Assembly (NCBI GenBank): GCA_030695415.1
Contig: JAUYQZ010000001.1
Coordinates: 62,001-126,000, forward strand
Direction of reading: 5' to 3'
DNA from: Hylemonella sp.
GTDB taxonomy: Bacteria; Pseudomonadota; Gammaproteobacteria; Burkholderiales; Burkholderiaceae_C
DNA: 64,000 nucleotides
Positions 26,000 through 34,511 of this stretch are shown piece after piece. Both the position numbers and the translations under genes were made by a program. A model generated the notes under the pieces. That model had not been told where the DNA came from. It ran no database searches and saw nothing but the letters and a program-made list of their open reading frames with translations. Every line of letters begins with the position of its first letter. The first letter of the stretch is position 1.

Positions 26000-26701
26000 A
26001 TGGGCAACAAGATTCCAAGAACACTGGGTGTCCTGGGAGGCATGGGCCCCTTGGCGACCGTCGATTTTCTGAACAAGCTGACGCAAGCCACGACAGCCAC
26101 CCACGACCAGGACCACATTCCCATGGTGGTCCATTTCTGTCCGCAAATCCCCGACCGCTCGGATGCGCTCGCCGCACAAGGCCCCTCCCCCCTGCCGTCC
26201 ATGATCGCAGCGGCACGGCAGATCGAACGGTCCGGCGCCCAGGCCCTGGTCATCCCCTGCAACACGGCCCATGCCTGGTATGAGGAGCTGTCCGCCAGCC
26301 TGGGCATCCCCCTTCTCCACATCGTCGACGCCGCCGTGGCGCAGATCCCGCCCGAGCTTCGCCGTGAGCCAGTCGGCCTCCTGGCAACCCGTGGCACCCT
26401 GGCCAGCGGCGTCTACACGCTCAGGCAACCCGGCCTGAACTGGGTCCAGCCGCTGGAACAGGAAATGTCGGACTGGGTCATGCCGGCCATCCGCGCCCTC
26501 AAGTCCGGCGACATGGAGGGCGCCCGGCGACTGCTGCAAAGCGCCATCGAGTCCCTGCAGCGCCGGGGCGCCCGCTCCATCATGCTGGGCTGCACCGAAC
26601 TGCCGCTGGCGCGCGCCGGGGACGCTCATGATGTGCCACTGATCGACGCCACGCAGGCGCTGGCCCTCAGCGCGATCCGCTGGGCCCTGGCCCGGGAGTG
26701 A
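26000..26701 (+). CDS. Aspartate/glutamate racemase family protein
   Basis: Cofactor-independent racemase of 233 residues. It begins with LGVLGGMGPLATVDFLNKL, typical of the YgeA/aspartate racemase branch. Both catalytic cysteines are present, in VIPCNTAHAWYEEL (about 83) and LGCTELPL (about 197). GGGAGG-type ribosome site GGGAGG (25985-25990) precedes the ATG by 9 bp. It is divergent from oplA and followed by the TRAP genes. Substrate could be Asp, Glu or a hydantoin. Confidence 0.85.
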   Translation: MGNKIPRTLGVLGGMGPLATVDFLNKLTQATTATHDQDHIPMVVHFCPQIPDRSDALAAQGPSPLPSMIAAARQIERSGAQALVIPCNTAHAWYEELSASLGIPLLHIVDAAVAQIPPELRREPVGLLATRGTLASGVYTLRQPGLNWVQPLEQEMSDWVMPAIRALKSGDMEGARRLLQSAIESLQRRGARSIMLGCTELPLARAGDAHDVPLIDATQALALSAIRWALARE

Positions 26702-26786
26702 TGGCATCGGGGTATGCCCGAAGACGCGGCGGTCGGCCCAGGGATTATCCTGAGTCCACTTCCAACCCATTCACCCCGGAGTCGCC

Positions 26787-27752
26787 ATGAAATTCAAGCT
26801 GTCCCTGGCCTGCGCTGCCCTCGCCCTGTCCGCTTCTGCCCTGGCCCAGACCAAATGGGATCTGGCCGCCGCCTACCCGGCCAGCAACTTCCATTCCGAA
26901 AACATGGCGCAGTTCGCCACCGAGGTGGACCAGGCCACGAGCGGCAAGCTCAAGATCACGCTGCATGCCGGTGCCTCCCTGTTCAAGGCGCCCGAAATCA
27001 AACGTGCCGTGCAGGGCGGCCAGGCCCAGGCGGGGGAGATCCTGCTCGCCAACTTCCAGAACGAGTGGCAGATCTACGGTGCCGACGGCCTGCCCTTCCT
27101 GGCCGACAGCTACGACGCGGCCATGAAGCTCTACAGGGCCCAGAAGCCGATGATCGAGAAGAAGCTGGCCGAACAGGGTCTGGTGCTGCTGTACTCGGTG
27201 GCCTGGCCGCCGCAGGGCATCTACACCAAGAAGCCCATCAACAGCGCGGCCGACCTCAAGGGCGTGAAGTGGCGCGCCTACAGCCCGGCCACCGCACGCA
27301 TCGCCGACCTGGTGGGCGCCCAGCCCGTCACCGTGCAGGCTGCCGAGCTGCAGCAGGCCCTGGCCACCGGCGTCGTGGAGTCCACCATGACCTCTGGCGC
27401 GACGGGCGTGGACAGCAAGCTCTACGAGAACCTCAAGTACTACTACGACACCCAGGCCTGGCTGCCCAAGAACATGGTCATCGTGAACAAGCGAGCCTTC
27501 GACGCGCTGGACAAGCCCAGCCAGGACGCCGTGCTCAAGGCCGCTGCCACCGCCGAGACCCGCGGCCTGGCTGCCAGCCAGCGCGTGAACACCGAGACCC
27601 TGGCCAAGCTCAAGGCCAACGGCATGCAGGTGCTGGCCCCCTCGGCGCAACTCAAGGCCGACCTGAAGAAGGTCGGCGACACCATGCTCACGGAGTGGCT
27701 GGAAAAAGCCGGCCCCGAAGGCAAGGCCCTGGTGGACGCCTACCAGCGCTGA
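26787..27752 (+). CDS. dctP: TRAP transporter substrate-binding protein (DctP type)
   Basis: Periplasmic solute receptor of a tripartite ATP-independent transporter, capturing an organic acid. A Sec signal peptide (residues 1-20, cleavage after ALAQ/TKW) precedes the mature DctP fold. VKWRAYSPATARIADLVGAQPV resembles the region that carries the carboxylate-binding Arg. It is 321 residues, normal. dctQ and dctM follow in one operon. Ligand is unknown; proximity to a racemase and oxoprolinase suggests an acidic amino-acid derivative, an inference only. Confidence 0.9.
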   Translation: MKFKLSLACAALALSASALAQTKWDLAAAYPASNFHSENMAQFATEVDQATSGKLKITLHAGASLFKAPEIKRAVQGGQAQAGEILLANFQNEWQIYGADGLPFLADSYDAAMKLYRAQKPMIEKKLAEQGLVLLYSVAWPPQGIYTKKPINSAADLKGVKWRAYSPATARIADLVGAQPVTVQAAELQQALATGVVESTMTSGATGVDSKLYENLKYYYDTQAWLPKNMVIVNKRAFDALDKPSQDAVLKAAATAETRGLAASQRVNTETLAKLKANGMQVLAPSAQLKADLKKVGDTMLTEWLEKAGPEGKALVDAYQR

Positions 27753-27761
27753 TTCCCCGAC

Positions 27762-28319
27762 ATGCCTGACACCCGCCCGGGCGCCGCGCGCCGCGCGCTC
27801 GACGGCCTCTACGCCTTCGGTGGCATCCTGGCCGCGCTGTGCGTGCTCACCATCCTGGTGCTGATGATCGGCGCCTCGGTGGGGCGCATGGCGAACTGGC
27901 GCGTGTCGTGGATCAACGACGTGGTGGCCTGGCTGTGCGCGGCAGCCGCCTTCCTGGGGATGGCCTACAGCTTTCGCAACGGCGACTTCGTGCGCGTCAC
28001 CCTGCTGCTGGAGTCGGTCTCGCCGCGCGTGCGGCGTTGGCTGGAAATCGTCTCGCTGCTCATCGCCACCGTGGCCATTGCCTACCTGGCCTGGTGGGCC
28101 GCGCGCTTCACCTACGACAGCTGGCGCTTCAAGGACATCGCCGGCAATATGGTGGCCATCCCCATCTGGATCCCGCAGATGAGCTTCGTCGTCGGCTCCG
28201 CCATCCTGGTCATCGCGGTGATTGATGAGTGCGTCACCGTGCTGCGCGGCGCCAAGCCCAGCTACGTGGCGCGTGTCGAAGAGCGCCACGCCCGCGGCGA
28301 CTTCTCCGAAGAACTTTGA
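27762..28319 (+). CDS. dctQ: TRAP transporter small membrane subunit (DctQ)
   Basis: A 185-residue inner-membrane subunit with four hydrophobic segments (about 18-40, 52-70, 92-115 and 130-158) and the DctQ feature WINDVVAWLCAAAAFLGMAY followed by RNGDFVRV. It stabilises the large DctM channel subunit. It starts 9 bp after dctP and ends 9 bp before dctM, so the three are a single transcription unit. Confidence 0.9.
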   Translation: MPDTRPGAARRALDGLYAFGGILAALCVLTILVLMIGASVGRMANWRVSWINDVVAWLCAAAAFLGMAYSFRNGDFVRVTLLLESVSPRVRRWLEIVSLLIATVAIAYLAWWAARFTYDSWRFKDIAGNMVAIPIWIPQMSFVVGSAILVIAVIDECVTVLRGAKPSYVARVEERHARGDFSEEL

Positions 28320-28328
28320 GGACTATGG

Positions 28329-29639
28329 ATGGGCTTGCTTGAAATCGGGGCCCTGCTGCTCTTCCTCATGCTGCTGATGCTGGCCGGCGGCGTCTGGATC
28401 GCCATGACGCTGGCCATCGTGGGCTGGGTGGGCCAGGCCTTCTTCACCAGCACCCAGCCGGGCATGAACCTGTTCTCCTCCTTCTGGGAGACGGCCGCCA
28501 GCTGGGAGCTGGCCGCCCTGCCGCTCTTCATCTGGATGGGTGAAATTCTTTACCGCACCAGACTGTCGGAGCAGATGTTCGACGGCCTCTCGCCCTGGCT
28601 CTCGCGCGTGCCCGGCCGCCTGATGCACACCACCGTGCTGGGCTGCGGCATCTTCGGTTCGGTCTCGGGCTCGTCCGCCGCCACCTGCGCCACCATCGCC
28701 AAGGTGGCCCTGCCCGAACTGGAGCGTCGGGGTTACGACCGCAACCTCGCCCTGGGCTCGCTGGCTGCTGCCGGCGGCCTGGGCATCCTGATCCCGCCGT
28801 CCATCACCATGGTGGTCTACGCCGTGGCCGCCGACGCCAGCGTGATCCGCCTCTTCCTCGCCGGCTTCCTGCCGGGCTTCCTGCTCATGGCCCTGTTCTC
28901 GGGCTACATCATCTGGTGGAGCCTGCGCAATCCTTCAAAGGTGCCGCCAGCGGAGGCGCCGACCAGTTTCATGGACAAGATGCGCCGCTCGGGCAGCCTC
29001 ATTCCCTGCGGCCTGCTCATCGTCTTCATCGTCTGGGTGCTGGTGGCCGGCATCGCCACCGCCACCGAATGCGCGGCCTGGGGCGTGGTGGGCTCACTCG
29101 CCATCGCCGCGGCCAGCCGCACGCTCACGCTGCGCAATTTCTGGGACGGCCTGGCCGGTGCCACGCGCGTGAGCTGCATGATCATGTTCATCCTGGCCGG
29201 TGCCGCCTTCCTCACCAAGACCATGGCCTTCACCGGCATCCCGCGTGAGCTGGCCGAGTTCGTGCACAGCATGAACCTCTCGGCTTACGGGCTGATCGCC
29301 GTGCTCGTGGTGGTCTACCTGGTGCTGGGCACCGCGCTGGACGGCATCTCCATGATCGTGCTCACCAGCGCCGTGGTGCTGCCCATGGTGCAGAAGGCCG
29401 GCTTCGACCTGGTGTGGTTCGGCATCTTCATCATCATGCTGATCGAGATCGCCGAGATCACCCCGCCCGTGGGCTTCAACCTCTTCGTGCTGCAGAACAT
29501 GACGGGCGTGGACAGCAACCGCATCGCACGGGTCACCCTGCCCTTCTTTGCCTGCATGGTCCTGGCCATCGGGCTGATCACGGTCTTCCCGGGTATCGTC
29601 ACCAGCGTGCCGAACTGGCTGATGGGTGTGGAGCGCTAG
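28329..29639 (+). CDS. dctM: TRAP transporter large membrane subunit (DctM)
   Basis: A 436-residue channel subunit with about twelve transmembrane segments, driving uptake by sodium or proton gradient. Family marks are FGSVSGSSAATCATIAKVA and AAGGLGILIPPSI in the first half and EITPPVGFNLFVLQ in the second. An earlier ATG at 28325 hits a stop after five codons, so ATG 28329 is right. Its last 30 bp are repeated, decayed, at 30088-30125 in a chimeric scar. Confidence 0.92.
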   Translation: MGLLEIGALLLFLMLLMLAGGVWIAMTLAIVGWVGQAFFTSTQPGMNLFSSFWETAASWELAALPLFIWMGEILYRTRLSEQMFDGLSPWLSRVPGRLMHTTVLGCGIFGSVSGSSAATCATIAKVALPELERRGYDRNLALGSLAAAGGLGILIPPSITMVVYAVAADASVIRLFLAGFLPGFLLMALFSGYIIWWSLRNPSKVPPAEAPTSFMDKMRRSGSLIPCGLLIVFIVWVLVAGIATATECAAWGVVGSLAIAAASRTLTLRNFWDGLAGATRVSCMIMFILAGAAFLTKTMAFTGIPRELAEFVHSMNLSAYGLIAVLVVVYLVLGTALDGISMIVLTSAVVLPMVQKAGFDLVWFGIFIIMLIEIAEITPPVGFNLFVLQNMTGVDSNRIARVTLPFFACMVLAIGLITVFPGIVTSVPNWLMGVER

Positions 29640-29653
29640 GACAGACCGGCCGC

Positions 29654-29986
29654 CTAGGCCTTGCGCAGGGCGATCGTCACCAGCGCCGAAGCGTCCGCCA
29701 GCGCCGTCACGCCGTGCAGGGCACCCCCTGCCAGGAACAGCAGCTGCCCGGCGTGCAGCACGTGGCTGCGGCCGTCGATGGTGACGTCGAGCGTGCCCTC
29801 GATGCAGTGGATGGTGATCTCGCCGGCCACCTGGTGCGGCGGCAGTGACTTGCCGGCCTGCAGCACCAGCCGCATCACCTCCAGGTGCTGCGCCTTGAAC
29901 AGCGCCACGGTCTTTTCATCCACCAAGCGCGCGCCCAGCGGCTGGACGTCGATGGATTGACCGGCAGAGGCGTGCGGGATGGCCAT
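29654..29986 (-). CDS. Small cupin-domain protein
   Basis: A 110-residue single-domain cupin. The two cupin motifs are weakly visible: PPHQVAGEITIHCIEG...TIDG (first) and LLFLAGGALHGVTAL (second). Metal-ligand His residues are fewer than in classical cupins. I chose ATG 29986 because the conserved part starts there; the open frame continues 54 residues through the chimeric scar. It is tail-to-tail with dctM. Possibly a sensor or storage protein; substrate unknown. Confidence 0.7.
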   Translation of the reverse strand: MAIPHASAGQSIDVQPLGARLVDEKTVALFKAQHLEVMRLVLQAGKSLPPHQVAGEITIHCIEGTLDVTIDGRSHVLHAGQLLFLAGGALHGVTALADASALVTIALRKA

Positions 29987-30049
29987 GCGAACGATGATAC
30001 GCCCGGGGTGCAAGCAGAGAGACCCCGTGAACCAGGGGCGACAAACTCT

Positions 30050-30137
30050 CCCCATGCTCCCCGTCCTCGCCATCTGTCTCGGCGCCTGCGTGCCGAACTG
30101 GTTGATGGGGGTGGAGCGCCAGGACCGGCCGGCCGCC
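30050..30137 (+). pseudogene. Chimeric scar: crcB 5' end joined to dctM 3' end
   Basis: Bases 30050-30090 are identical to 31197-31237, the four bases before crcB and its first 37 coding bases. Directly joined, 30088-30137 matches 29606-29654, the last codons of dctM and what follows, with scattered substitutions including loss of the dctM stop (TAG to CAG). Read in frame it would be MLPVLAICLGAC-VPNWLMGVER. It has no function I can see and looks like a rearrangement relic. Confidence 0.8.
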
Positions 30138-30256
30138 GGCCCGGGCATCGGAATTGCGGTCGTAAATCACGAAACAGCCGGCCGCTCGCCGCGCATCGTT
30201 GCCAGCCAGGCCGGGGCGGCCTACACTGTTTCTCAATCCTTGGAGGCCCGTACCCT

Positions 30257-31114
30257 ATGCCTTTGCTCCTGCCTGCCCGCGACAACGCGGCCGTCCAGTT
30301 TGGCGTGCGGTCCCTTGCCATCACCGTGACCATCGTCACGCCGCTGCTGGTGATCTTTGCCTGGTTCAACATGGTCCTGCGGCTTGGGCTGCCGCCGAGT
30401 TTGCAGGTCTTCGCCGGCCCCGTGCTGATGGCATTCCTGGTGTCGCTGGTCATCGCCGGCCTCAATACCCTGAACTTCGTCAGGCTCCACGCCACCGAGC
30501 AGGCCAAGCTGCGTGAACTCAACGAGACCCAGATCGAAGTCATCCTCACCCTGTCGGAAGTGGCCGAGTCGCGCTGCGGCGAGACCGGGGCTCACATCAA
30601 GCGCGTGGCGGAATACTGTCGCCTGCTGGCCCAGCTCGCCGGACTCGGCGAGGACGAGGTCTTCCTGCTCAAGACCGCCGCGCCCTTGCACGATCTCGGC
30701 AAGATCGGCACGCCCGACCACATACTGCTCAAGCCCGGCAAGCTCACGCCGGAGGAGTACGTCGTCATGCAGGAGCACGCCGAGATCGGCTACCGCATCC
30801 TCGCCGACTCGACCAAACCCATCCTCAAGATGGCTGCGGTCATCGCCCGCAACCATCACGAAAAGTGGGATGGCTCAGGCTATCCGCAGCGATTGCGCGG
30901 TGAGGACATTCCGCTCCCGGGCCGCATCGTGGCCATTGCCGATGTCCTGGATGCGCTGGGAACCGAACGCATCTACAAGAAGGCCTGGAGCCGGGAACAG
31001 ATCCGCGATTTCTTCCAGCAACAGGCCGGGCTCCATTTCGACCCCCGACTCACCGGACTCTTGCTCGACCACTTCGAGCGCTTCGAAGCGATCCGCAAGC
31101 AGTACGAAGCCTAG
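30257..31114 (+). CDS. Membrane-anchored HD-GYP domain protein
   Basis: A 285-residue protein: two hydrophobic segments (about 18-40 and 50-72), a short helix, then an HD-GYP domain (about 95-280). The metal site reads PLHDLGKIGTPD, and the GYP signature is NHHEKWDGSGYPQRLRGEDIPLPGR. HD-GYP domains hydrolyse cyclic di-GMP, so this could be a phosphodiesterase. No receiver or sensor domain is present. I chose ATG 30257 (MPLLLPARD); the open frame upstream runs into the scar. TTGGAGG precedes at 30239-30245. Confidence 0.85.
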   Translation: MPLLLPARDNAAVQFGVRSLAITVTIVTPLLVIFAWFNMVLRLGLPPSLQVFAGPVLMAFLVSLVIAGLNTLNFVRLHATEQAKLRELNETQIEVILTLSEVAESRCGETGAHIKRVAEYCRLLAQLAGLGEDEVFLLKTAAPLHDLGKIGTPDHILLKPGKLTPEEYVVMQEHAEIGYRILADSTKPILKMAAVIARNHHEKWDGSGYPQRLRGEDIPLPGRIVAIADVLDALGTERIYKKAWSREQIRDFFQQQAGLHFDPRLTGLLLDHFERFEAIRKQYEA

Positions 31115-31200
31115 ACCGGGCGGGGCCGCGCCGAACGCCGGCCGCCGCCTGCCCCGGCGCCACCGCACCGCGCGAGTGCGAGGCCCGTTATCATTTCCCC

Positions 31201-31587
31201 ATGCTCCCCGTCCTCGCCATCTGTCTCGGCGCCTGCGCCGGCGCCCTGCTGCGCTGGCGCCTGGGCCTGTGGCTCAGCACCCCCGGCGCCCTGCTGCCCT
31301 GGGGCACGCTCACGGCCAACCTGGTCGGCGGCTACCTGGTGGGTGTGGCCGTGGCGGTGTTCCAGGCCCTGCCGCAACTGGACCCCACCTGGCGCCTGCT
31401 GCTGGTCACCGGCTTCCTGGGCGCGCTGACCACCTTCTCCAGCTTCTCGGCCGAGGTGGTGGCCATGCTGCAGCAGGCGCGCTATGCGCTGGCGCTGGGC
31501 ACGGCCGGTCTGCACCTCTTCGGCTCGCTGATGCTGACGGTGCTGGGGATCAAGAGCGTGGAGCTGGTGGCGGGCGGGCTGCGCTGA
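31201..31587 (+). CDS. crcB: Fluoride exporter CrcB
   Basis: A 128-residue Fluc channel removing cytoplasmic fluoride. Four transmembrane segments are visible. The family motifs are GTLTANLVGGYLVGV in the first half and GFLGALTTFSSFSAEV in the second, which includes the Phe-box and central Na-site region. A single-copy gene would form a dual-topology dimer. Its first 37 bp also occur at 30054-30090. I see no fluoride riboswitch upstream. Confidence 0.92.
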   Translation: MLPVLAICLGACAGALLRWRLGLWLSTPGALLPWGTLTANLVGGYLVGVAVAVFQALPQLDPTWRLLLVTGFLGALTTFSSFSAEVVAMLQQARYALALGTAGLHLFGSLMLTVLGIKSVELVAGGLR

Positions 31588-32196
31588 ATAACGAAACCGC
31601 TGCGGCAGGCTCTTTTCGAATTGGCGCCCAAGCCCTGAAACAGTGATGCAGGTCCGCATCGCCTGCGCGGCCGGGACCGATCTGCTGGAAGGATGTGCCT
31701 TTTACGGGCAGCAGTAACCCGGCATCGGTGAATACTTTCTCTCCGACTGCTTGTGTTCGCCCCGAAACGGAAATCCATCCACTCGCCGCGTACGGCCGGC
31801 TGGCAGCGATTTCCGACTGCTACTTCGGAAACCTGACCGTCCTGTTGCGGTCCCAAGCAGTCAGCCGCGGTCGGCGCCCAAAGCTGTCACCTTATGCCCC
31901 TTTTGGGGGATATCGCCAGAGCTTTACGCCTCGTAAACTCGGGGACGCCTACTGCGTGGCCCATGCGGCGTGCCGGAGCCGTCCAGCGTTAAGCCGCATG
32001 AACGACAGAGACTCTTTCGATTGAGAGAGAACGGAGTTTTTTGGCGTCGCATAGCTCGGCGTCCTGATGGGCGAAATGTCGAGGCTGCGAGACTTATTGG
32101 CGAAGCGGATTGGTGCCCGATCAATGGACTATGGTGGCGAGAGAAGCAATCGGGCATCATTGCCAACAATACGCGAGTGTTGAGGAACCCACTGAA
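31588..32196. other. Gene-poor start of a lower-GC insert
   Basis: A 609-bp stretch, visibly less GC-rich than its surroundings. Open frames here (for example 31695-32024) have no recognisable domain and no ribosome site, and I treat them as non-coding. Recurrent short phrases (CCGACTGCT, GGTCGGCGCCCAAAGC) look like degenerate repeated DNA. Its boundary with crcB is abrupt. Confidence 0.45.
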
Positions 32197-33237
32197 ATGA
32201 CACGCAAGACATCTTCAGCAGCGGCGAGACTTCGCTGGCTAGGCCAGCGTCTGAGCAAAGTTTTCTCAAGCCTCGTCGAAGGCTTTTGGTGGCCGCCGGT
32301 GGCATTGCTGGTAGTAGCCATCTACTGGTTCTCAGTCGCGAGCGGTATTCCGCTTCCGTCCGAACCGACTGTGGAAAAGTATGGGGTATACGGTGACAGC
32401 TTTGGGCGCCTCACGTCGCTATTCACGGCGCTAGGGTTTGGTGGCCTAGTCATTACGCTCTTGCTTCAGCAACGGCAGATTCGCACGCAGGCAGAGGCCG
32501 CCAAACTCCACCGACAGAAAGAGGAGAAGGGCCGGTACGAAGAGATCTTGTTCAGGCTACTGGATATTTACCGCCAGACGCTCTCGGAGGTCCGTGTGGG
32601 GGAGGCAACGGGTCGCGATGTTCTTCGAAAGGCCTTGGAAAAAGTAGATGCTGGCATCGTTGAGGATGGTGTAAACGGTCTGCCGCGAGATCTGCAGGGT
32701 AAGTGGGATAGCGACGCTCTTACAGATGACGATCTGCAACGCATCGACTATCTGCACTTCAGAAACTTCAAGATCGTGGCGACCGAGATCAATCCCCAGG
32801 CACGCTTAGTAGACACCTTCGAGGTTCTGCTCGAACACATGGTCAGCGGCGCGCCGGATCACTTGCTGATTAAGGCATACAAGGATTTGGTATTCGCTCA
32901 GATCACCTTCCTCGAATGCCGCTACTTCTTTCTGGTTGCCCTCTCCCACCCAAGCAGGGGCCGTCTTCGAGACCTCTTAGCCAGAACGGGGTTTTTTGAT
33001 CGAATTTCCCGCTCGCAAATTCACCGACTCCACCGCGACATGTACAAGGAATACTGGGGCCTAGCGATTGAGCAGCGGGAAACGCCGGCTAGCATTCCGA
33101 TGCCACCAGGGCGCATCAAGCGTGCCATGCGTTCTCACAAAGCTGCGGGGGGAGTCCCGAAGACTACATACACGCCCTTGGGCGTGCGTCAATCGCAAAA
33201 GGCGGTGGAGAAGATGGAAAATGATGGCGGTAAGTGA
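32197..33237 (+). CDS. Putative phage abortive-infection membrane protein (AbiC-like)
   Basis: A 346-residue protein with two transmembrane helices (about 31-52 and 67-88). Between and after them it reads YGVYGDSFGRLTSLFTALGF, followed by a coiled coil (QQRQIRTQAEAAKLHRQKEEKGRYEE) and ILFRLLDIYRQTL. This architecture is what I know from the putative phage abortive infection family (putAbiC). Starting at ATG 32197, GAGG lies about 10 bp upstream. Base composition is below that of neighbours, and it is an island between crcB and a DUF6064 gene. An anti-phage role is inferred from family and context only. Confidence 0.6.
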   Translation: MTRKTSSAAARLRWLGQRLSKVFSSLVEGFWWPPVALLVVAIYWFSVASGIPLPSEPTVEKYGVYGDSFGRLTSLFTALGFGGLVITLLLQQRQIRTQAEAAKLHRQKEEKGRYEEILFRLLDIYRQTLSEVRVGEATGRDVLRKALEKVDAGIVEDGVNGLPRDLQGKWDSDALTDDDLQRIDYLHFRNFKIVATEINPQARLVDTFEVLLEHMVSGAPDHLLIKAYKDLVFAQITFLECRYFFLVALSHPSRGRLRDLLARTGFFDRISRSQIHRLHRDMYKEYWGLAIEQRETPASIPMPPGRIKRAMRSHKAAGGVPKTTYTPLGVRQSQKAVEKMENDGGK

Positions 33238-33324
33238 AGTTCGTTCTGCTTAAGGCTTCGAAGGCTGGCCGGCTGCGGCCTCCGCTCATCTCGGACGTTG
33301 CGATAGGTTCTTTGAAAGGCATCG

Positions 33325-33717
33325 ATGACTCAAAAGACACCGGAACAACTCGCCGCGGAGGGCTACATTGGAACGTCGCCGGAGAAACTTTCTGAAAAAT
33401 CGGACCCTGAACTGGCGATTTGGCAAAAAGGCTGGAAGGCAGAATCTGCCGAATACATTCTGGCCGATCGGGAATGGCAAAGGCGTTTGTCCATGCGCCA
33501 ACTTGACGCCCAATTCCGACTAGAAGAGCGCCTCGCGACTGCGAATCGTTGGTGGACCATGGCTGCAACAGCCATAGGCGTAGTCGGCACTTTGGCAGGC
33601 GCGTGGTTTGGAGCCTATTGGGCTTCAGAATATTCAACGCCCTGTGCTAGCAAGGGTACGGCGGCGATAGTCCAGCCGTCAACTCCAGGGAACGACACGA
33701 AGACACTGCAGCCGTGA
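33325..33717 (+). CDS. Small hypothetical protein with one C-terminal membrane helix
   Basis: A 130-residue protein I cannot name. The N-terminal 75 residues are charged and helical (AEYILADREWQRRLSMRQLDAQFRLEERLATANRWW), then a transmembrane helix (about 75-98, MAATAIGVVGTLAGAWFGAYWA) and a short polar tail. This layout is common in accessory-region and cassette proteins. GAAAGG precedes the ATG. It shares the lower GC of the AbiC-like gene 87 bp upstream and could be its partner. Confidence 0.55.
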   Translation: MTQKTPEQLAAEGYIGTSPEKLSEKSDPELAIWQKGWKAESAEYILADREWQRRLSMRQLDAQFRLEERLATANRWWTMAATAIGVVGTLAGAWFGAYWASEYSTPCASKGTAAIVQPSTPGNDTKTLQP

Positions 33718-33903
33718 GCAGCAGACTGAACGCCCACTTTCGCGTATTGCAGCCGCCCCCTTTGGGTCGGAAGCTGGCACTCAACAGACCAAGACGAGCG
33801 ACTGCAGCCAGCCTGAAGCAGCCATCGTGACCCGTTCCACGCCAGCCCCAAAGCGACGCAGCTGAAGCGTTTATGCATCTTGCCGCGCCAACTCCTTCCA
33901 GCC
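33718..33903. other. Non-coding end of the insert
   Basis: A 186-bp convergent gap containing the phrase CCCCCTTTGGGTCGGAAGC, of a kind often seen in degenerate intergenic DNA. No gene, terminator or attachment site is evident. Confidence 0.35.
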
Positions 33904-34509
33904 TCACCCACCCACAAGTAGCCACAGCGTTGCCGCGCCCACCAGCAAGGACAGCGTGGGGATGATGAGCAGCACGCCACGCAGGAGGCCCGGTGGCTGC
34001 CGCGCGGTCAGCAGCAGGCCCACGGTGGCCAGCGCGGTGGGCTCCGGCGTGATGCCGAACAGCTCGATCTGCGTCCACGGCCGGCCGGCCAGCAGCCCGG
34101 CCAGCGGGTACAGCAGTACCCCGCTGAGGGCCAGCAGCCAGCCCAGCCTTGGCGCCGCCCCGCCAGCGGGTGGCGCGGGCGCGCCGCGCGGCAAGGCGCT
34201 CAGACCCAGCAGCACCGCCTGCACGGCGTAGGCCAGCGCGTAGTAGGGCGCGGCCCAGTTGATGGTGGCGTAGTGCTGGCTGTGAAAAGACCAGCCCACC
34301 CAGAGCCAGACGGGCGCGAGCAAGGCCGCCATGACGCGGGCGGCGCCAGCGCGCCGCCTTGCGGCCAGCCCGAGCAGGGCCAGCCCCAGGACGAGCGCGG
34401 CCAGATGCGCCGGCCAGACATCGAGGTTGTGCAGTTCGATCAGGCGCCAGTAGGTCTTGGGCGCGAACATCAGGAAGCTGGACAGCCGGTAGGTCCACCA
34501 CTCGGACAT
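33904..34509 (-). CDS. DUF6064-like membrane protein
   Basis: A 201-residue inner-membrane protein with about six hydrophobic segments. It begins MSEWWTYRLSSFLMFAPKTYWRLIE, which recalls DUF6064 proteins of unknown function. I chose ATG 34509, two bases after the stop of the upstream aldo/keto reductase gene; the longer open frame is a shadow of that gene. Probably co-transcribed with it. Function unknown. Confidence 0.7.
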   Translation of the reverse strand: MSEWWTYRLSSFLMFAPKTYWRLIELHNLDVWPAHLAALVLGLALLGLAARRRAGAARVMAALLAPVWLWVGWSFHSQHYATINWAAPYYALAYAVQAVLLGLSALPRGAPAPPAGGAAPRLGWLLALSGVLLYPLAGLLAGRPWTQIELFGITPEPTALATVGLLLTARQPPGLLRGVLLIIPTLSLLVGAATLWLLVGG

Positions 34510-34511
34510 GC

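Noticed and set aside
31115..31200. Fluoride riboswitch before crcB
   Set aside because: The short GC-rich leader lacks the conserved pseudoknot elements I would expect; no convincing fold.
31695..32024. 109-codon open frame in the lower-GC insert
   Set aside because: No ribosome site and no domain; resembles degenerate intergenic sequence rather than a gene.
31588..33903. Integron cassette array or attC sites around the AbiC-like gene
   Set aside because: Some RYYYAAC or GTTRRRY-like heptamers occur, but no paired core sites with the expected folding and no integrase gene.
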